This document shows, in pieces, positions 1 through 8,655 of a stretch of DNA of 64,000 nucleotides (its first letter is position 1; every line of letters begins with the position of its first letter). The notes beneath the pieces are model-generated. The model made no database searches. It had not been told where the DNA came from and saw only the letters and a list, made by a program, of their open reading frames with translations. Made by a program: the position numbers and the translations under genes. Origin of the DNA: an uncultured Spirochaetaceae bacterium. Its GTDB lineage: Bacteria > Spirochaetota > Spirochaetia > Sphaerochaetales > Sphaerochaetaceae. Location of the stretch: NCBI GenBank assembly GCA_944390015.1, contig CALXOL010000003.1, forward strand, positions 1 through 64,000, in the 5' to 3' direction.

Positions 1-2
1 CA

Positions 3-245
3 GAAAAACGTCCTGACCTTGTGTCGCTTTATGATGAAATCTATAACAAACACAACCGCAGCTATTTCAAGGCGTTGGAAGAAAAAGCCGAGGAGATGGC
101 CAGGAAATATGACTGCCCCTTTGTTGACAATGAAATGCCCTATGGTAGAGTGCCGCAGGGACATCCGGTCATTGTAGATTATTTCTACCATGAAGAAGTC
201 CGGGGGACAGAGAATACGGGAAAGCGAAACAAGTGTCACATTTAA
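3..245 (+). CDS. 3' end of an unidentified protein (possibly SPL-type radical SAM)
   Basis: The reading frame is open from the window edge to the TAA at 243-245. The GTG at 21 is probably internal, because the frame continues upstream in the same style. The fragment is rich in Tyr, Asp and Glu (LYDEIYNKHNRSYF, then YDCPFVDNEMPYGRVPQGHP). It loosely recalls the C-terminus of SPL/COG1533-type radical SAM proteins, but no catalytic motif is present in the window, so the family is a guess. The last dozen residues are basic and unlike the rest. IS-like terminal repeats start about 30 bp downstream, so the natural C-terminus may have been replaced by element sequence. Confidence 0.45.
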   Translation, partial: EKRPDLVSLYDEIYNKHNRSYFKALEEKAEEMARKYDCPFVDNEMPYGRVPQGHPVIVDYFYHEEVRGTENTGKRNKCHI

Positions 246-337
246 CAATATGGCTTTAAGAGCATCAGTCTGAATCGGTGGATGGCTCAATGTAAATCGG
301 TCTATGGCTCAATCTACTTCGGTCTGGTGGCTCTCAA
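234..337. mobile_element. IS21-like terminal repeat remnant
   Basis: Three direct repeats with a period of about 22 bp follow one another. AATCGGTGGATGGCTCAATG starts near 273, AATCGGTCTATGGCTCAATC near 295, and a degenerate copy TTCGGTCTGGTGGCTC near 318. Serial TCGGT...TGGCTCAA repeats of this kind sit at the ends of IS21-family elements, where they act as transposase-binding repeats. No istA or istB gene is visible. This is therefore either the end of an element whose body lies outside the window or a remnant or miniature element. The left limit (TGTCACA at 234) is a guess. Confidence 0.5.
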
Positions 338-407
338 CTGCCGGCGTACTCACGACAAAGCTGAATGCAATAAATATTGCCAGTAAGAAAACTAATATTT
401 TTTTCAT
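309..407 (-). pseudogene. Exported-protein gene truncated after its signal peptide by IS repeats
   Basis: On the minus strand an ATG at 407 is preceded by an AGGTAGG ribosome binding site. It opens a 32-residue frame that is almost entirely a signal peptide: MKKILVFLLAIFIAFSFVVS followed by TPA, a plausible cleavage site. Immediately afterwards the frame enters the IS-like repeats and stops at 309. The remaining residues (VESHQTEVD) are encoded by repeat sequence. The likely history is insertion of the element just after the signal-peptide codons, which separated the start of a secreted or periplasmic protein gene from its body. The identity of the lost protein cannot be deduced. Confidence 0.6.
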
Positions 408-553
408 AAATACCTACCTTTTTTTACTTTTCTCAGAACAGACAGTTCTGTAGGTGCGATGAAAATCTTTTCTGATTTAAAATCCATAACACCCAGTTAT
501 GAAAGTAGAGTATTTTTTTCTGTCAATATTTATGTTCTATTAGTACAATAAAT

Positions 554-573
554 GCCCTGTTTTTATGCAGGGC
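554..573 (-). terminator. Terminator hairpin of guaB
   Basis: GCCCTG (554-559) pairs with CAGGGC (568-573) directly after the guaB stop codon. The sequence past the hairpin on the minus strand is only moderately T-rich. Confidence 0.5.
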
Positions 574-581
574 AAATGCTT

Positions 582-2093
582 TTATTTCATATTAAGCTGT
601 TGGTTATCTTTTAGTATGACATCATGAGCTCCACCTTCTACGATACTTGTGCTGCTTATTACCGTAAGTTTGGCTTTCTCTTTGAATTCATCAAGAGTGA
701 GGGAGCCACAGTTACACATCGTACTTCTGATTTTCGCAAGAGTAACGGCAAGCGTGTCTTTTAAAGGTCCGGCATATGGAACATAGCTGTCAACACCCTC
801 TACGAAACTGAGCTTCTTTGCCCCTCCCAGGTCATAGCGCTGCCAGTTGCGTGCCCTCTGCGATCCTTCACCCCAGTACTCCTTCAAATAGTTGCCATTA
901 ATATTCACAAGGTTTGATGGAGACTCATCAAAGCGAGCGAAATAGCGTCCGAGCATTATAAAATCAGCACCCATTGCAAGAGCAAGCGTCATATGATAGT
1001 CAAAAACTATACCACCATCAGAGCATACAGGAACATAGATTCCGGTCTCTTTGAAATACTCGTCCCTGGCCTTTGCCACTTCGATAAGGGCACTCGCCTG
1101 CCCTCTTCCAATTCCCTTGGTCTCACGGGTTATGCAGATGCTTCCACCGCCGATTCCAACCTTTACGAAATCTGCACCGGAGTCAGCAAGGAATCTGAAG
1201 CCATCCTTGTCCACGACATTTCCAGCTCCTACCTTCACCTTATCCCCATAGTTTTTCCTGATCCACTCAAGAGTAAGCTTCTGCCATTCTGAAAAGCCCT
1301 CCGATGAATCGATGCAGAGTACGTCCACCCCAGCATCTATCAAAGCCGGTACACGCTCGGCATAATCCCTCGTGTTGATTCCTGCCCCTACCATGTATCT
1401 CTTGTTACTATCCAGAAGCTCAAGTGGATTTGCCTTATGACTGGAATAATCCTTTCTGAATACGAACGACGAGAGTCTGCCATCTTTCGTTATGATTGGA
1501 AGCTGATTTAGCTTATGTTCCCAGATTATGTCGTTTGCCTCACTGAGGGTAATCCCTTCTTCCCCATAAATAAGCTTCTCCCTCGGGGTCATGAATGTGG
1601 AGATCTTAGTATCTGTTGCCATGCGGCTGATTCTGTAGTCCCTGCTTGTGACAACACCCATTAGCACGCCGTTCTCAGTTCCGTCACTGGTTATTGCGAT
1701 AGTGCTGTGCCCTGTCTTCTTTGTAAGATCCAAGACATCCTGAAGGGTATCATCCGGGCGAAGGTTTGAATCAGATGGAACGAAACCTGCCTTGCTGGCT
1801 TTTACCTTCCTGACCATCTCTGCCTCATCTTCTATGCTCTGAGAGCCATAAATGAAACATATGCCACCTTCTTTTGCAAGAGCCTCTCCCATTTTCACAC
1901 CACTGACGGCCTGCATGATCGCACTAACCATAGGTATATTAAGTGTTATAGGACAATCCTCTTCACCCTTCCTGTATCTGACCAGCGGTGTCTTTAAACT
2001 GACATTGTCAGGGATGCAATCTTTTGATGAATAACCAGGAACAAGCAAATATTCACTGAATGTTCTACTTAATTCCTCATAGTAATAAGCCAT
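582..2093 (-). CDS. guaB: Inosine-5'-monophosphate dehydrogenase
   Basis: GuaB oxidises IMP to XMP with NAD+, the committed step of guanine nucleotide synthesis, in the cytoplasm. The 503-residue length is normal for the family. The catalytic loop [19 protein letters not shown] places the nucleophilic Cys at residue 320. The GDG/GGI phosphate-binding region (CSDGGI) follows near 357, and the mobile flap carries the Arg-Tyr dyad at 419-420. A pair of CBS motifs is inserted between residues about 105 and 220 ([19 protein letters not shown]). This is the long variant also seen in anaerobes, with a flap longer than in E. coli. AAGGAG lies 7 nt before the ATG, and TATAAT lies a little further upstream, so the gene appears to have its own promoter. 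Confidence 0.96.
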   Translation of the reverse strand: MAYYYEELSRTFSEYLLVPGYSSKDCIPDNVSLKTPLVRYRKGEEDCPITLNIPMVSAIMQAVSGVKMGEALAKEGGICFIYGSQSIEDEAEMVRKVKASKAGFVPSDSNLRPDDTLQDVLDLTKKTGHSTIAITSDGTENGVLMGVVTSRDYRISRMATDTKISTFMTPREKLIYGEEGITLSEANDIIWEHKLNQLPIITKDGRLSSFVFRKDYSSHKANPLELLDSNKRYMVGAGINTRDYAERVPALIDAGVDVLCIDSSEGFSEWQKLTLEWIRKNYGDKVKVGAGNVVDKDGFRFLADSGADFVKVGIGGGSICITRETKGIGRGQASALIEVAKARDEYFKETGIYVPVCSDGGIVFDYHMTLALAMGADFIMLGRYFARFDESPSNLVNINGNYLKEYWGEGSQRARNWQRYDLGGAKKLSFVEGVDSYVPYAGPLKDTLAVTLAKIRSTMCNCGSLTLDEFKEKAKLTVISSTSIVEGGAHDVILKDNQQLNMK

Positions 2094-2136
2094 AAAAATC
2101 TCCTTAGAAATTATATAAGAATTTTCTTAAAACCAT

Positions 2137-3969
2137 TCAACAAGTTTTGAAGGAAAAGAGCGCTCCAGATCCAGCTTTAACGCTTATTTTTAGACCTTGG
2201 GAAATCCCGGGGCCGAGAAGAGTGGAACTCTTATTTCCTTTTAAAAGGAATGGCTCTATCTCATAGCTTCTATCTTCTTCAGAGAAATTAGAAACGGCAA
2301 GAAGCGTCTCATCTTCAAGATATCTGAAGATAAGGAGTGTATCCTCATCAAGAGAAGTAATCCTATATGCGGATTTACCAAATCCCCTCTTCTTCCTCAT
2401 CTGGCCAAGGAAAGAGTACCAGAAAAGGTATTTTCTGTTCCATTTTTCTTCATCCCACTGCATGGGGTAGCGTGAGCCTTCTACGCTGTTGATTCTTCCA
2501 TCGAGTTTTATCTCCTCTCCATAATAGATCGAGGGAAACCCTGGAAGCATATATAAGAGAAGGATCAAAGAGAGGTATCTGTCATCATCCATGATTTCAT
2601 CATGGTTATAAAGGCGTGGGGTATCATGACTGTTTATGAGGTTCATCATGAAATATACTGCCTGATCCATGTTTCCGTTGAGGTACTCGTTTATGGCATC
2701 TGAGGCATCATATGCGCTTATTCTCCTCCTCTTCTTTGGTGGAAAGCCCCAGCCCTGGGTAAGGAACCTGTCCTCCTCACCTAATAGGGTTCTGAAGATT
2801 CTTGAAGAGCCGAAATAGTTCATTGTCGAATCCCAGGCATCCCCTTTTAAGTACTTGTAACTGTCGTCCCAGCCCTCTCCTACGAGATAAAGATCCCTTT
2901 TCTCCTCTTTTAAAGAATCCCTTACTTGCCTCCATACATCGAGGCAAAGACTCTCTTCCTCCGTTCTTGCAACCTCAGGAGCGACATCTAGGCGCCAAGC
3001 ATCAATCCCATATGGAGGGCGGAGAAAAGAACGCATCGCACTATCTTCTTTCCGATATATGATATCCCTGAGCTTCTCAGAGTGGTAATCAAGATCGGCA
3101 AGAGTCTTAACGCCATTCCAGTATTTGATGCTTCCATCGCTGTTATGTGTGAAATAGGAGGAGTACTCCTTGTTCCCCTTTAATGCACCCTTATACCACG
3201 CAGAGTCTGTTCCAACGTGGTTTATGGAGATATCGAGCATTATCTTAATGCCCTTCTCATGTGCTTTTTTAATAAGGGAGATCAGCGCTTCATTTCCACC
3301 GAGCTTCTCATCTACGTTGAAGAAGTCAGTGCTGTCGTACCTATGTACTGTGCGAGAGCGGAAAATAGGATTGAGGTATATAAGAGAAATTCCCAAGCAT
3401 TTAAGGTAATCGAGCTTATCCTCTATCCCTTTTAGATCTCCGTTATAGAAATCAAGGCAACGGGACTCTTCAAATTCTCCTGGAAGTTCTGAAAAGTTCT
3501 TTGCCTGAACAAGAGCACCATCAAACTCATATTCACCGCTTTTTACGTCATTTGAGCTATCACCGTTAAAAAAACGGTCAGGAAATATCTGGTAGCAACT
3601 TACATCCGTAATCCATTTGGGCGCATCAAGGGATGGAAGTATCTTGAATCTTGCCTGGTAATTAGGTGGACAATTCTTAACACCCCTTTTCGAGTAATAT
3701 GAGATTCTGCCGTCTTTTTCAATGATGAAGAAGTATGAGAGCATCTCTTTGGAATTGAAAACCCTCATGCTTGCCTTATAAAAATGTGCATTATCCCTGA
3801 AGCCGAGATAAGACATTTGAGAATCAGAAGATAAGCCAGAGTAATCGTCGTAACGCAAAATAGCCTTATCTAAAAGCTCATCTGATGCGATTAAGAGACT
3901 TATCTCATCCCCTTTTTCTGGGAACATGTTTGATACGAATGTATCAGATAATGTATGGAATATGCGCAT
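2137..3969 (-). CDS. GH13 alpha-amylase family glycosidase (neopullulanase/cyclomaltodextrinase type)
   Basis: This is a retaining alpha-glucan hydrolase with an N-terminal beta-sandwich region (about 1-115, CBM34-like) before a TIM barrel beginning at YQIFPDRFFNGD. The four GH13 regions are present: DISINHVG, GIDAWRLDVA with the Asp nucleophile at about 328, LVGEGW with the acid/base Glu at about 365, and NSHDT with the third Asp at about 449. There is no signal peptide, so it probably acts on imported maltodextrins in the cytoplasm. A GTG 21 nt upstream (3990) extends the frame, but it lies in the arm of a terminator hairpin. The ATG at 3969 is the better start, although no strong Shine-Dalgarno site precedes it. 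Confidence 0.9.
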   Translation of the reverse strand: MRIFHTLSDTFVSNMFPEKGDEISLLIASDELLDKAILRYDDYSGLSSDSQMSYLGFRDNAHFYKASMRVFNSKEMLSYFFIIEKDGRISYYSKRGVKNCPPNYQARFKILPSLDAPKWITDVSCYQIFPDRFFNGDSSNDVKSGEYEFDGALVQAKNFSELPGEFEESRCLDFYNGDLKGIEDKLDYLKCLGISLIYLNPIFRSRTVHRYDSTDFFNVDEKLGGNEALISLIKKAHEKGIKIMLDISINHVGTDSAWYKGALKGNKEYSSYFTHNSDGSIKYWNGVKTLADLDYHSEKLRDIIYRKEDSAMRSFLRPPYGIDAWRLDVAPEVARTEEESLCLDVWRQVRDSLKEEKRDLYLVGEGWDDSYKYLKGDAWDSTMNYFGSSRIFRTLLGEEDRFLTQGWGFPPKKRRRISAYDASDAINEYLNGNMDQAVYFMMNLINSHDTPRLYNHDEIMDDDRYLSLILLLYMLPGFPSIYYGEEIKLDGRINSVEGSRYPMQWDEEKWNRKYLFWYSFLGQMRKKRGFGKSAYRITSLDEDTLLIFRYLEDETLLAVSNFSEEDRSYEIEPFLLKGNKSSTLLGPGISQGLKISVKAGSGALFSFKTC

Positions 3970-3981
3970 ATCGTTTAAGAA

Positions 3982-4004
3982 TAAGGCCACAAAACGTGGC
4001 CTTA
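3982..4004 (-). terminator. Perfect 9-bp hairpin after adk
   Basis: TAAGGCCAC (3982-3990) and GTGGCCTTA (3996-4004) form a perfect stem with a 5-nt loop, 5 bp after the adk stop codon. It probably terminates or attenuates adk transcription ahead of the glycosidase gene. Confidence 0.6.
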
Positions 4005-4008
4005 GGAT

Positions 4009-4635
4009 TTATTTGACTACTTTCTTGAACTCTTCAAAAATCTCTTCAGGACTCTTTGAAGCATCAAGATCGATTAATAGCCCCTTCTCCTTGTAGTAAT
4101 TAATCAGAGGAGCCGTGGACTTCTCATAAACATCCAGACGGTTAAGAATCGCCTCTTCCTTGTCATCATCCCTCTGGATTAAAGGCTCTCCCGTCTCATC
4201 ATCAATCCCCTCTACTTTTGGAGGATTATAAAGGATGTGATATGTCCTTCCCGTACTCTTGCAGACCCTGCGGCCTGAAAGCCTCTTTAAGATCGTCTCC
4301 CTGTCGATTACGAAATTAATAACATGATCGACTAAGCTCATCTGAGAGAGCGCATCGGCCTGGGCAATCGTGCGTGGAAATCCATCAAGAATGTATCCAC
4401 TCTTCGCATCGCTCTCGCCAAGACGGTTCTCAACCATCTTGATCGTAACCTCATCTGGAACGAGGTTACCGCTTGCCAGGATCTCTTTTACCATCTTCCC
4501 AAGCTCGGTCTCATTCTTGATATTAGCTCTGAAAAGGTCTCCAGTGGAGATATGTGGGATCTTATAAGCATCCTTTACGATAGCTGCGATTGTTCCCTTT
4601 CCCGCTCCCGGAGGGCCTAAGAAAATAAGATTCAT
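4009..4635 (-). CDS. adk: Adenylate kinase
   Basis: Adk interconverts ATP + AMP and 2 ADP in the cytoplasm. The 208-residue protein opens with the P-loop GPPGAGKGT. It then shows the AMP-binding ISTGDLFR and DGFPRT motifs and a full-length LID domain (about 120-160). The LID has only one Cys (RRVCKSTGRTYH) instead of four, so it is the non-zinc type. The gene diverges from the uracil phosphoribosyltransferase gene at 4731, and a hairpin follows its stop codon. Confidence 0.96.
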   Translation of the reverse strand: MNLIFLGPPGAGKGTIAAIVKDAYKIPHISTGDLFRANIKNETELGKMVKEILASGNLVPDEVTIKMVENRLGESDAKSGYILDGFPRTIAQADALSQMSLVDHVINFVIDRETILKRLSGRRVCKSTGRTYHILYNPPKVEGIDDETGEPLIQRDDDKEEAILNRLDVYEKSTAPLINYYKEKGLLIDLDASKSPEEIFEEFKKVVK

Positions 4636-4684
4636 ACTTCACCTTCCTAAATCCGAAATACTACTAGGAGAATAGCACTAAAGG

Positions 4685-4713
4685 TTGTTAGAAACAAGGT
4701 ATTCATCTATACT
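4685..4713 (+). promoter_or_regulatory. Sigma-70-type promoter of the uracil phosphoribosyltransferase gene
   Basis: TTGTTA (4685-4690) and TATACT (4708-4713) are separated by 17 bp. GAGAGGAAAAGA follows as ribosome binding site before the ATG at 4731. Confidence 0.6.
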
Positions 4714-4730
4714 GTTTCGAGAGGAAAAGA

Positions 4731-5789
4731 ATGAAGGAAAACCAGATTACTTTACATGCTTCCGATCTTGACGGGTATTTAACCGCTGATGATAAAGAGA
4801 ATATAAGAAAGATTGAAAATATGTACTCCATCTCCTTGAAATCATGCGAAGCTCTGGAGAGGAACAGCAGAGATGAGGAGGCACTATCTGCCCTTATTGA
4901 GAATTCAAAGAAAATAGGATGCGAATTAGAGCGTATTACGAAAGAAAACAAAAGGATACACGTTTACTCTTTTGAAACTCCGCCTGAGATGCATGCCGAG
5001 TGCTCAAGAATCATAGCAAAACTCAGAAATCCCACTACGATGCATGAGGAGTTCCTTTACTATGTTCAGCGCTCTTATGAGCTTATGTTCACCCACACTT
5101 TCCTTGACCGGGCACTTATGCATAAGAGAAGTCTTGTTGAAAAGACTCCTGTTACAATTCCCGTGCAGAACTATGCCGTGCATAGGATTCCAGACATAGA
5201 TTGCATGATAAACAACTCAGTAATGTGCGTCATGCTTCGTGGTGCGCTACTTCCCTCCATGATCATCAGCAAAGAGATTGAGGATTACAGCTCAAATCAC
5301 TATGTCAGTCCGTTCGCACTTTTCAAAATCAAAAGGGATGAGAGCAAAAGTGAGAGCGATATGGCCTATATCCTGGACTTCGATAAGAGTTACTTTAGCC
5401 TTGAAATGCTCGATGAAAGGGATCTTATATTCGCAGATCCGATGAATGCCACGGGAGGATCTCTTATTACGATAGTAAACTATCTGAAAGAGAGAGGAAT
5501 TAGACCAAAATCGATTAAATTCATAAACGTCATCGCCGCACTGAAGGGCTCGCTGAGAATCACACGCGCAATAGAGGAAGCAGAAGTCTATACACTCTGG
5601 ATGGATCCAGTTCTAAACAGCAAGGCATACATTCTTCCTGGACTTGGGGATGCGGGTGATAGGCTGAACGGCATAGACAGCAGGGAATACCCACGCAACA
5701 TGATGCAGCTGATTGCCGACTACGGCTCAACCATCGTCAATTTATATCGTAATCAGGTGAGAGAAATTGAAAAGACGGTTCTTAATTAG
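4731..5789 (+). CDS. Uracil phosphoribosyltransferase-like protein with N-terminal extension
   Basis: The C-terminal about 215 residues match the uracil phosphoribosyltransferase fold. The PRPP-binding loop is DPMNATGGS at 236-244, and the uracil-binding tail PGLGDAGDR lies at about 303-311. The expected reaction is uracil + PRPP to UMP in pyrimidine salvage. Typical Upp proteins have about 210 residues. This one carries an extra 130-residue N-terminal region that is charged and probably helical, with no recognised domain, so substrate or regulation could differ from E. coli Upp. The 3' end overlaps the following lipoprotein gene by 23 nt, which implies co-transcription. Confidence 0.85.
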   Translation: MKENQITLHASDLDGYLTADDKENIRKIENMYSISLKSCEALERNSRDEEALSALIENSKKIGCELERITKENKRIHVYSFETPPEMHAECSRIIAKLRNPTTMHEEFLYYVQRSYELMFTHTFLDRALMHKRSLVEKTPVTIPVQNYAVHRIPDIDCMINNSVMCVMLRGALLPSMIISKEIEDYSSNHYVSPFALFKIKRDESKSESDMAYILDFDKSYFSLEMLDERDLIFADPMNATGGSLITIVNYLKERGIRPKSIKFINVIAALKGSLRITRAIEEAEVYTLWMDPVLNSKAYILPGLGDAGDRLNGIDSREYPRNMMQLIADYGSTIVNLYRNQVREIEKTVLN

Positions 5790-6420
5790 CCTAATACTCA
5801 TATTTATTATGGCATCCTGTTCAACATCAGGCGATGAGTATCTAAGCATTGCCGATTCAAGCAGTGACATAAATGAGAGAATTGAGATTTATAAGCAGAG
5901 GATTAAAGAAGATAGCAGTGATTACAGGGCATATTATAACCTAGCATACATGTATCTTTATAATAAGAATTATGAAAATGCCGAGTGCATCCTAAAAGAA
6001 GCTGTCAAACTTTTTCCCAATCACTACAGATTCTACTCGGCTCTCATCTATCTCTATCAGGAGAAGAGAGATGTAGATAAGGAGCTTGAAACAATCTATG
6101 ATGCGCTCTCGTTCATGCCTGCAGATGAAAGACTTAGGGAAAGAGCGCTGGACATACTTCAAATGAGACGGGATGATGCTCTTAACTCTTTTGCTGAAGA
6201 AACCCTATATTACCTTCCCAAAAACCAGAGGGCTATAAACATCCTCTCAGAGAGCTATCCGTTCTTCAAAATCCTCTCAAAAGATGGAGAAAGGGAAAAA
6301 CTCATTAACTTTGAGCTACCACTCTTTAAAGAGAACATCATGATGTTGGTTCATCCTAAGGATTACAAAAACGGAATACTTACACTTTTCAGCGGAACTT
6401 TGAAATCTCAAGCTGGGTAA
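5767..6420 (+). CDS. TPR-containing lipoprotein
   Basis: The N-terminus is a lipoprotein signal (basic KRR, hydrophobic stretch, then MASC at about residues 15-18), so the mature protein is probably lipidated at Cys18 and membrane anchored. Residues about 45-130 contain tetratricopeptide-like helices (YRAYYNLAYMYLYNKNYENA, then HYRFYSALIYLYQEKRDVDK). The start is a TTG inside the end of the upstream gene, preceded by a GGTGAG-like site. The 3' end overlaps the convergent rnhA gene by 32 nt. No specific function can be assigned beyond a probable scaffolding role in the envelope. Confidence 0.75.
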   Translation: MKRRFLISLILIFIMASCSTSGDEYLSIADSSSDINERIEIYKQRIKEDSSDYRAYYNLAYMYLYNKNYENAECILKEAVKLFPNHYRFYSALIYLYQEKRDVDKELETIYDALSFMPADERLRERALDILQMRRDDALNSFAEETLYYLPKNQRAINILSESYPFFKILSKDGEREKLINFELPLFKENIMMLVHPKDYKNGILTLFSGTLKSQAG

Positions 6421-6829
6421 GCTCATCCACACGCTCATTCCACTTTATTCCGGCATGCCCTTTGACCCAGTTCCACTCGAGATTCAGCTCCCTGTTAAGC
6501 TCATCAAGTCTTATCCAGTACTCCTTGTTCTTGACCTCTCCTTTCTGTGAGGTCCGCCATCCGTTCTTCTTCCAGGAGAGTATCCACGTCGTGATTCCGT
6601 TCTTCACGTACTGGCTGTCAGTATAAAGGCTCGCACTCTTTATTCCATTCTCCTTTAAAAAAGAAAGAGCTCCGATTACGGCGCTAAGTTCCATCTTATT
6701 ATTGGTGGTGAGTTCTTCTCCCCCACTTTTCTCAAGTACCAGATTCCCATCGTTTAATACAACGAATGCCCAGCCGCCAGGACCGGGATTTCCAGAACAT
6801 CCACCGTCAGTATAAACAGAATAACTCAT
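6389..6829 (-). CDS. rnhA: Ribonuclease HI
   Basis: RNase HI cleaves the RNA strand of RNA:DNA hybrids (R-loops, Okazaki primers). At 146 residues it has normal length. The carboxylate motifs are visible: YTDGGCSGNPGPGGW near the N-terminus, NNKMEL with the catalytic Glu, YTDSQYV, and the VKGHAG...NERVDEL end with the catalytic His and last Asp. The stop codon lies inside the convergent TPR lipoprotein gene, and the start overlaps the stop of the upstream parvulin gene by 4 nt (ATGA). Confidence 0.95.
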   Translation of the reverse strand: MSYSVYTDGGCSGNPGPGGWAFVVLNDGNLVLEKSGGEELTTNNKMELSAVIGALSFLKENGIKSASLYTDSQYVKNGITTWILSWKKNGWRTSQKGEVKNKEYWIRLDELNRELNLEWNWVKGHAGIKWNERVDELTQLEISKFR

Positions 6830-7104
6830 CCTCGCACCCCCGTCTTCTTTATTATGTGATAGCCGAACTGGGTTCTTACGGGTTTTGAAATGCTCCCAAC
6901 TCCCATGCGTCTGACCTGATTCTCAAACTCCCTTACCATCGCACCTTCCTTGAACCATCCCAAATCTCCACCCTTGCTCTTAGAGGGGCACTTTGAATAC
7001 TGACTGGCAAGGCTGGAAAAAGACTCCCCTTTTCTCACCCTCTCATAGAGGCTTTCTGCAAGACTCTTATCGCTCACTAGTATGTGACTGGCTCTGAATT
7101 CCAT
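6826..7104 (-). CDS. Small parvulin-type peptidyl-prolyl isomerase
   Basis: The 92-residue protein consists of one rotamase (PpiC) domain. It has ASHILVSDKSLAESL at the start, FSSLASQYSKCPSKSKGGDLGW in the middle, and PVRTQFGYHIIKK at the end. There is no signal peptide, so it is a cytosolic stand-alone parvulin like E. coli PpiC. It is translationally coupled to rnhA (ATGA overlap). Its start lies 38 nt inside the upstream CYTH gene, so these genes form one minus-strand transcription unit. Confidence 0.9.
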   Translation of the reverse strand: MEFRASHILVSDKSLAESLYERVRKGESFSSLASQYSKCPSKSKGGDLGWFKEGAMVREFENQVRRMGVGSISKPVRTQFGYHIIKKTGVRG

Positions 7105-7621
7105 TTAATATCATCTCCCTGTAACTCGTGCGTTCTATCTTATTCCTTAATCCGAACCGATCAAGAAGAAAATAGAGTTTCTCCTGTGCTTTTTTCACAT
7201 CGGATGGACTTGAATCGAAATCTAGAAGAGCTTCCATCTCCAAAAATACGCCAAGATCGTTTACTTCAAGTAGTTCAATATGTATGCCATCATAGTACCA
7301 GGAATACCCTCTCTTATGCTTTCTGAAGTACTCCTCAAATCCGAGGCACTTAAAGAAGGAGATGGCATTTTCCCTCTCATCTATGGAAAGAGAGACCTCG
7401 TACTCGAGGTTATCCTCACTGAGCTTTATATTGCGCTGTTTCTTGGCAGTAAACTCCATGCGCCCATTATTGACTCTAATCCGGAGTGCCTGAATCTCCT
7501 CTCTCGGCCTTCTGAAATAGAGATCATCCTTCTCAACGCTCTCCCCTTTATCACCTGTAAGCCTCTCGATCTCAGTTTTTAGAGAAAGCGATGCATGTGC
7601 CTTTATCTCAATCTCTTTCAT
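7067..7621 (-). CDS. CYTH-domain protein (class IV adenylate cyclase / thiamine triphosphatase type)
   Basis: The N-terminal EIEIKAH is the ExExK signature of the CYTH superfamily, whose tunnel folds bind triphosphates with divalent metal. Alternating charged strands follow (LRIRVNNGRMEFTAKK, NLEYEVSLS, LEMEALLDF). The 184-residue length and the C-terminal SYREMIL motif fit the class IV adenylate cyclase (CyaB) subgroup. Whether it makes cAMP or hydrolyses inorganic or thiamine triphosphate cannot be told from sequence. It is the second gene of the unit running from 8396 to 6389. Confidence 0.8.
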   Translation of the reverse strand: MKEIEIKAHASLSLKTEIERLTGDKGESVEKDDLYFRRPREEIQALRIRVNNGRMEFTAKKQRNIKLSEDNLEYEVSLSIDERENAISFFKCLGFEEYFRKHKRGYSWYYDGIHIELLEVNDLGVFLEMEALLDFDSSPSDVKKAQEKLYFLLDRFGLRNKIERTSYREMILNGIQSQSHTSER

Positions 7622-7622
7622 T

Positions 7623-8396
7623 CTATTTCCAGGGGAAGATCATACTCTTGAGAGATCTAGGTCCAATCTTCTCCCTCTCCTCATAAAGAAGGTCATCCCA
7701 TGGGATGTGCTTTCTATCCGCATCCAGATTCTCCTCAAGATAATCATATTTGAACATCAAAAGCTTTACTGCATCCTGCTTTGCAAGCTGCATTCCCGCA
7801 ACTCCAGGAATAAGACCGAAAGTCATCAGAGTAAGAGCAAGGCAAATTAGGTTGTAAATGCCGAAGAAGATTGAAAAGCCGATATTATCCAAGAATACTA
7901 TGAAACACTTCTTAAGCGTTTTAAGCGGCCTGTCCCCGGGAAGCCTCATCATCAGAGGAAAATAATACGGCAATGATAATAAAAGTACGATTTCCACCCA
8001 GAAAAGGACAACCATGATTATAATCGTCACGGCATTCTGTCCACTGGCATAGAATGGAATAATTATAGTAATCATGAAAAACTGGAATATCTGCAAAAAG
8101 AAATAAAGGATGCTATGCCTTATGTTTCTTACAAACCCCTCTTTAAAAGCACTGAAAGTATTACTCCTGTAATCAGACCACTCATAAGTGGCCCCTGCGA
8201 CACCTCCCATCGAAATAGATGAGATGAAAAAGAGCGTGATTAAGAGGACATAAGCGAAAGCATCCATGCTTCCCAAAAGATTCAAAGCCCCCATCATCGC
8301 AAGAAACAGGGCAATGTACACGATATTAAGAACGGCCATGGAAATCAGATTATCCCATCCGTCAAAAAAAGCTTTTTTGATAAAAAATCCTTTCAT
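7623..8396 (-). CDS. Multi-pass membrane protein, YesL/DUF624-like
   Basis: The 257-residue protein has about five to six hydrophobic segments between residues 18 and 205, a short cytoplasmic N-terminus (KKAFFDGWDNLISM) and a charged soluble C-terminus ending in FPWK. The FFDGWDNL...LSMGGVAGATY pattern resembles DUF624/YesL-type membrane proteins of unknown function. It ends 1 nt before the CYTH start, so it heads that transcription unit. It is likely an inner-membrane protein; a transport or sensing role is possible but unproven. Confidence 0.65.
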   Translation of the reverse strand: MKGFFIKKAFFDGWDNLISMAVLNIVYIALFLAMMGALNLLGSMDAFAYVLLITLFFISSISMGGVAGATYEWSDYRSNTFSAFKEGFVRNIRHSILYFFLQIFQFFMITIIIPFYASGQNAVTIIIMVVLFWVEIVLLLSLPYYFPLMMRLPGDRPLKTLKKCFIVFLDNIGFSIFFGIYNLICLALTLMTFGLIPGVAGMQLAKQDAVKLLMFKYDYLEENLDADRKHIPWDDLLYEEREKIGPRSLKSMIFPWK

Positions 8397-8620
8397 ATCA
8401 TGAAATTTAGCCTAAATACGCCATACTTTCAAGTTTCAAAAAAGAGTATGAAAATTATATTATTACTATATACGTTTTGCATAATTCACAGTAAGAAAAC
8501 GAAATAATATATTGAAAACTTATAAGGCAGTTTTATCATCTTCCCATAACACGTTAAAATAAAAGAAGTTACAAAAATTAAAGTTATATAAAAAAACTAA
8601 AAAAATTTATAAAAATTATA

Positions 8621-8649
8621 TTTACAAGTTTAAAATTTAATGATATCTA
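8621..8649 (+). promoter_or_regulatory. Promoter for the argG-leader RNA
   Basis: TTTACA (8621-8626) and TATCTA (8644-8649) are spaced by 17 bp in a very AT-rich stretch. The predicted transcript start (about 8656) coincides with the 5' edge of the structured RNA. Confidence 0.5.
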
Positions 8650-8655
8650 ATAATT

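Noticed and set aside
3970-3990. GTG start at 3990 for the GH13 gene
   Set aside because: It is inside the 9-bp hairpin after adk, and the added residues are not typical.
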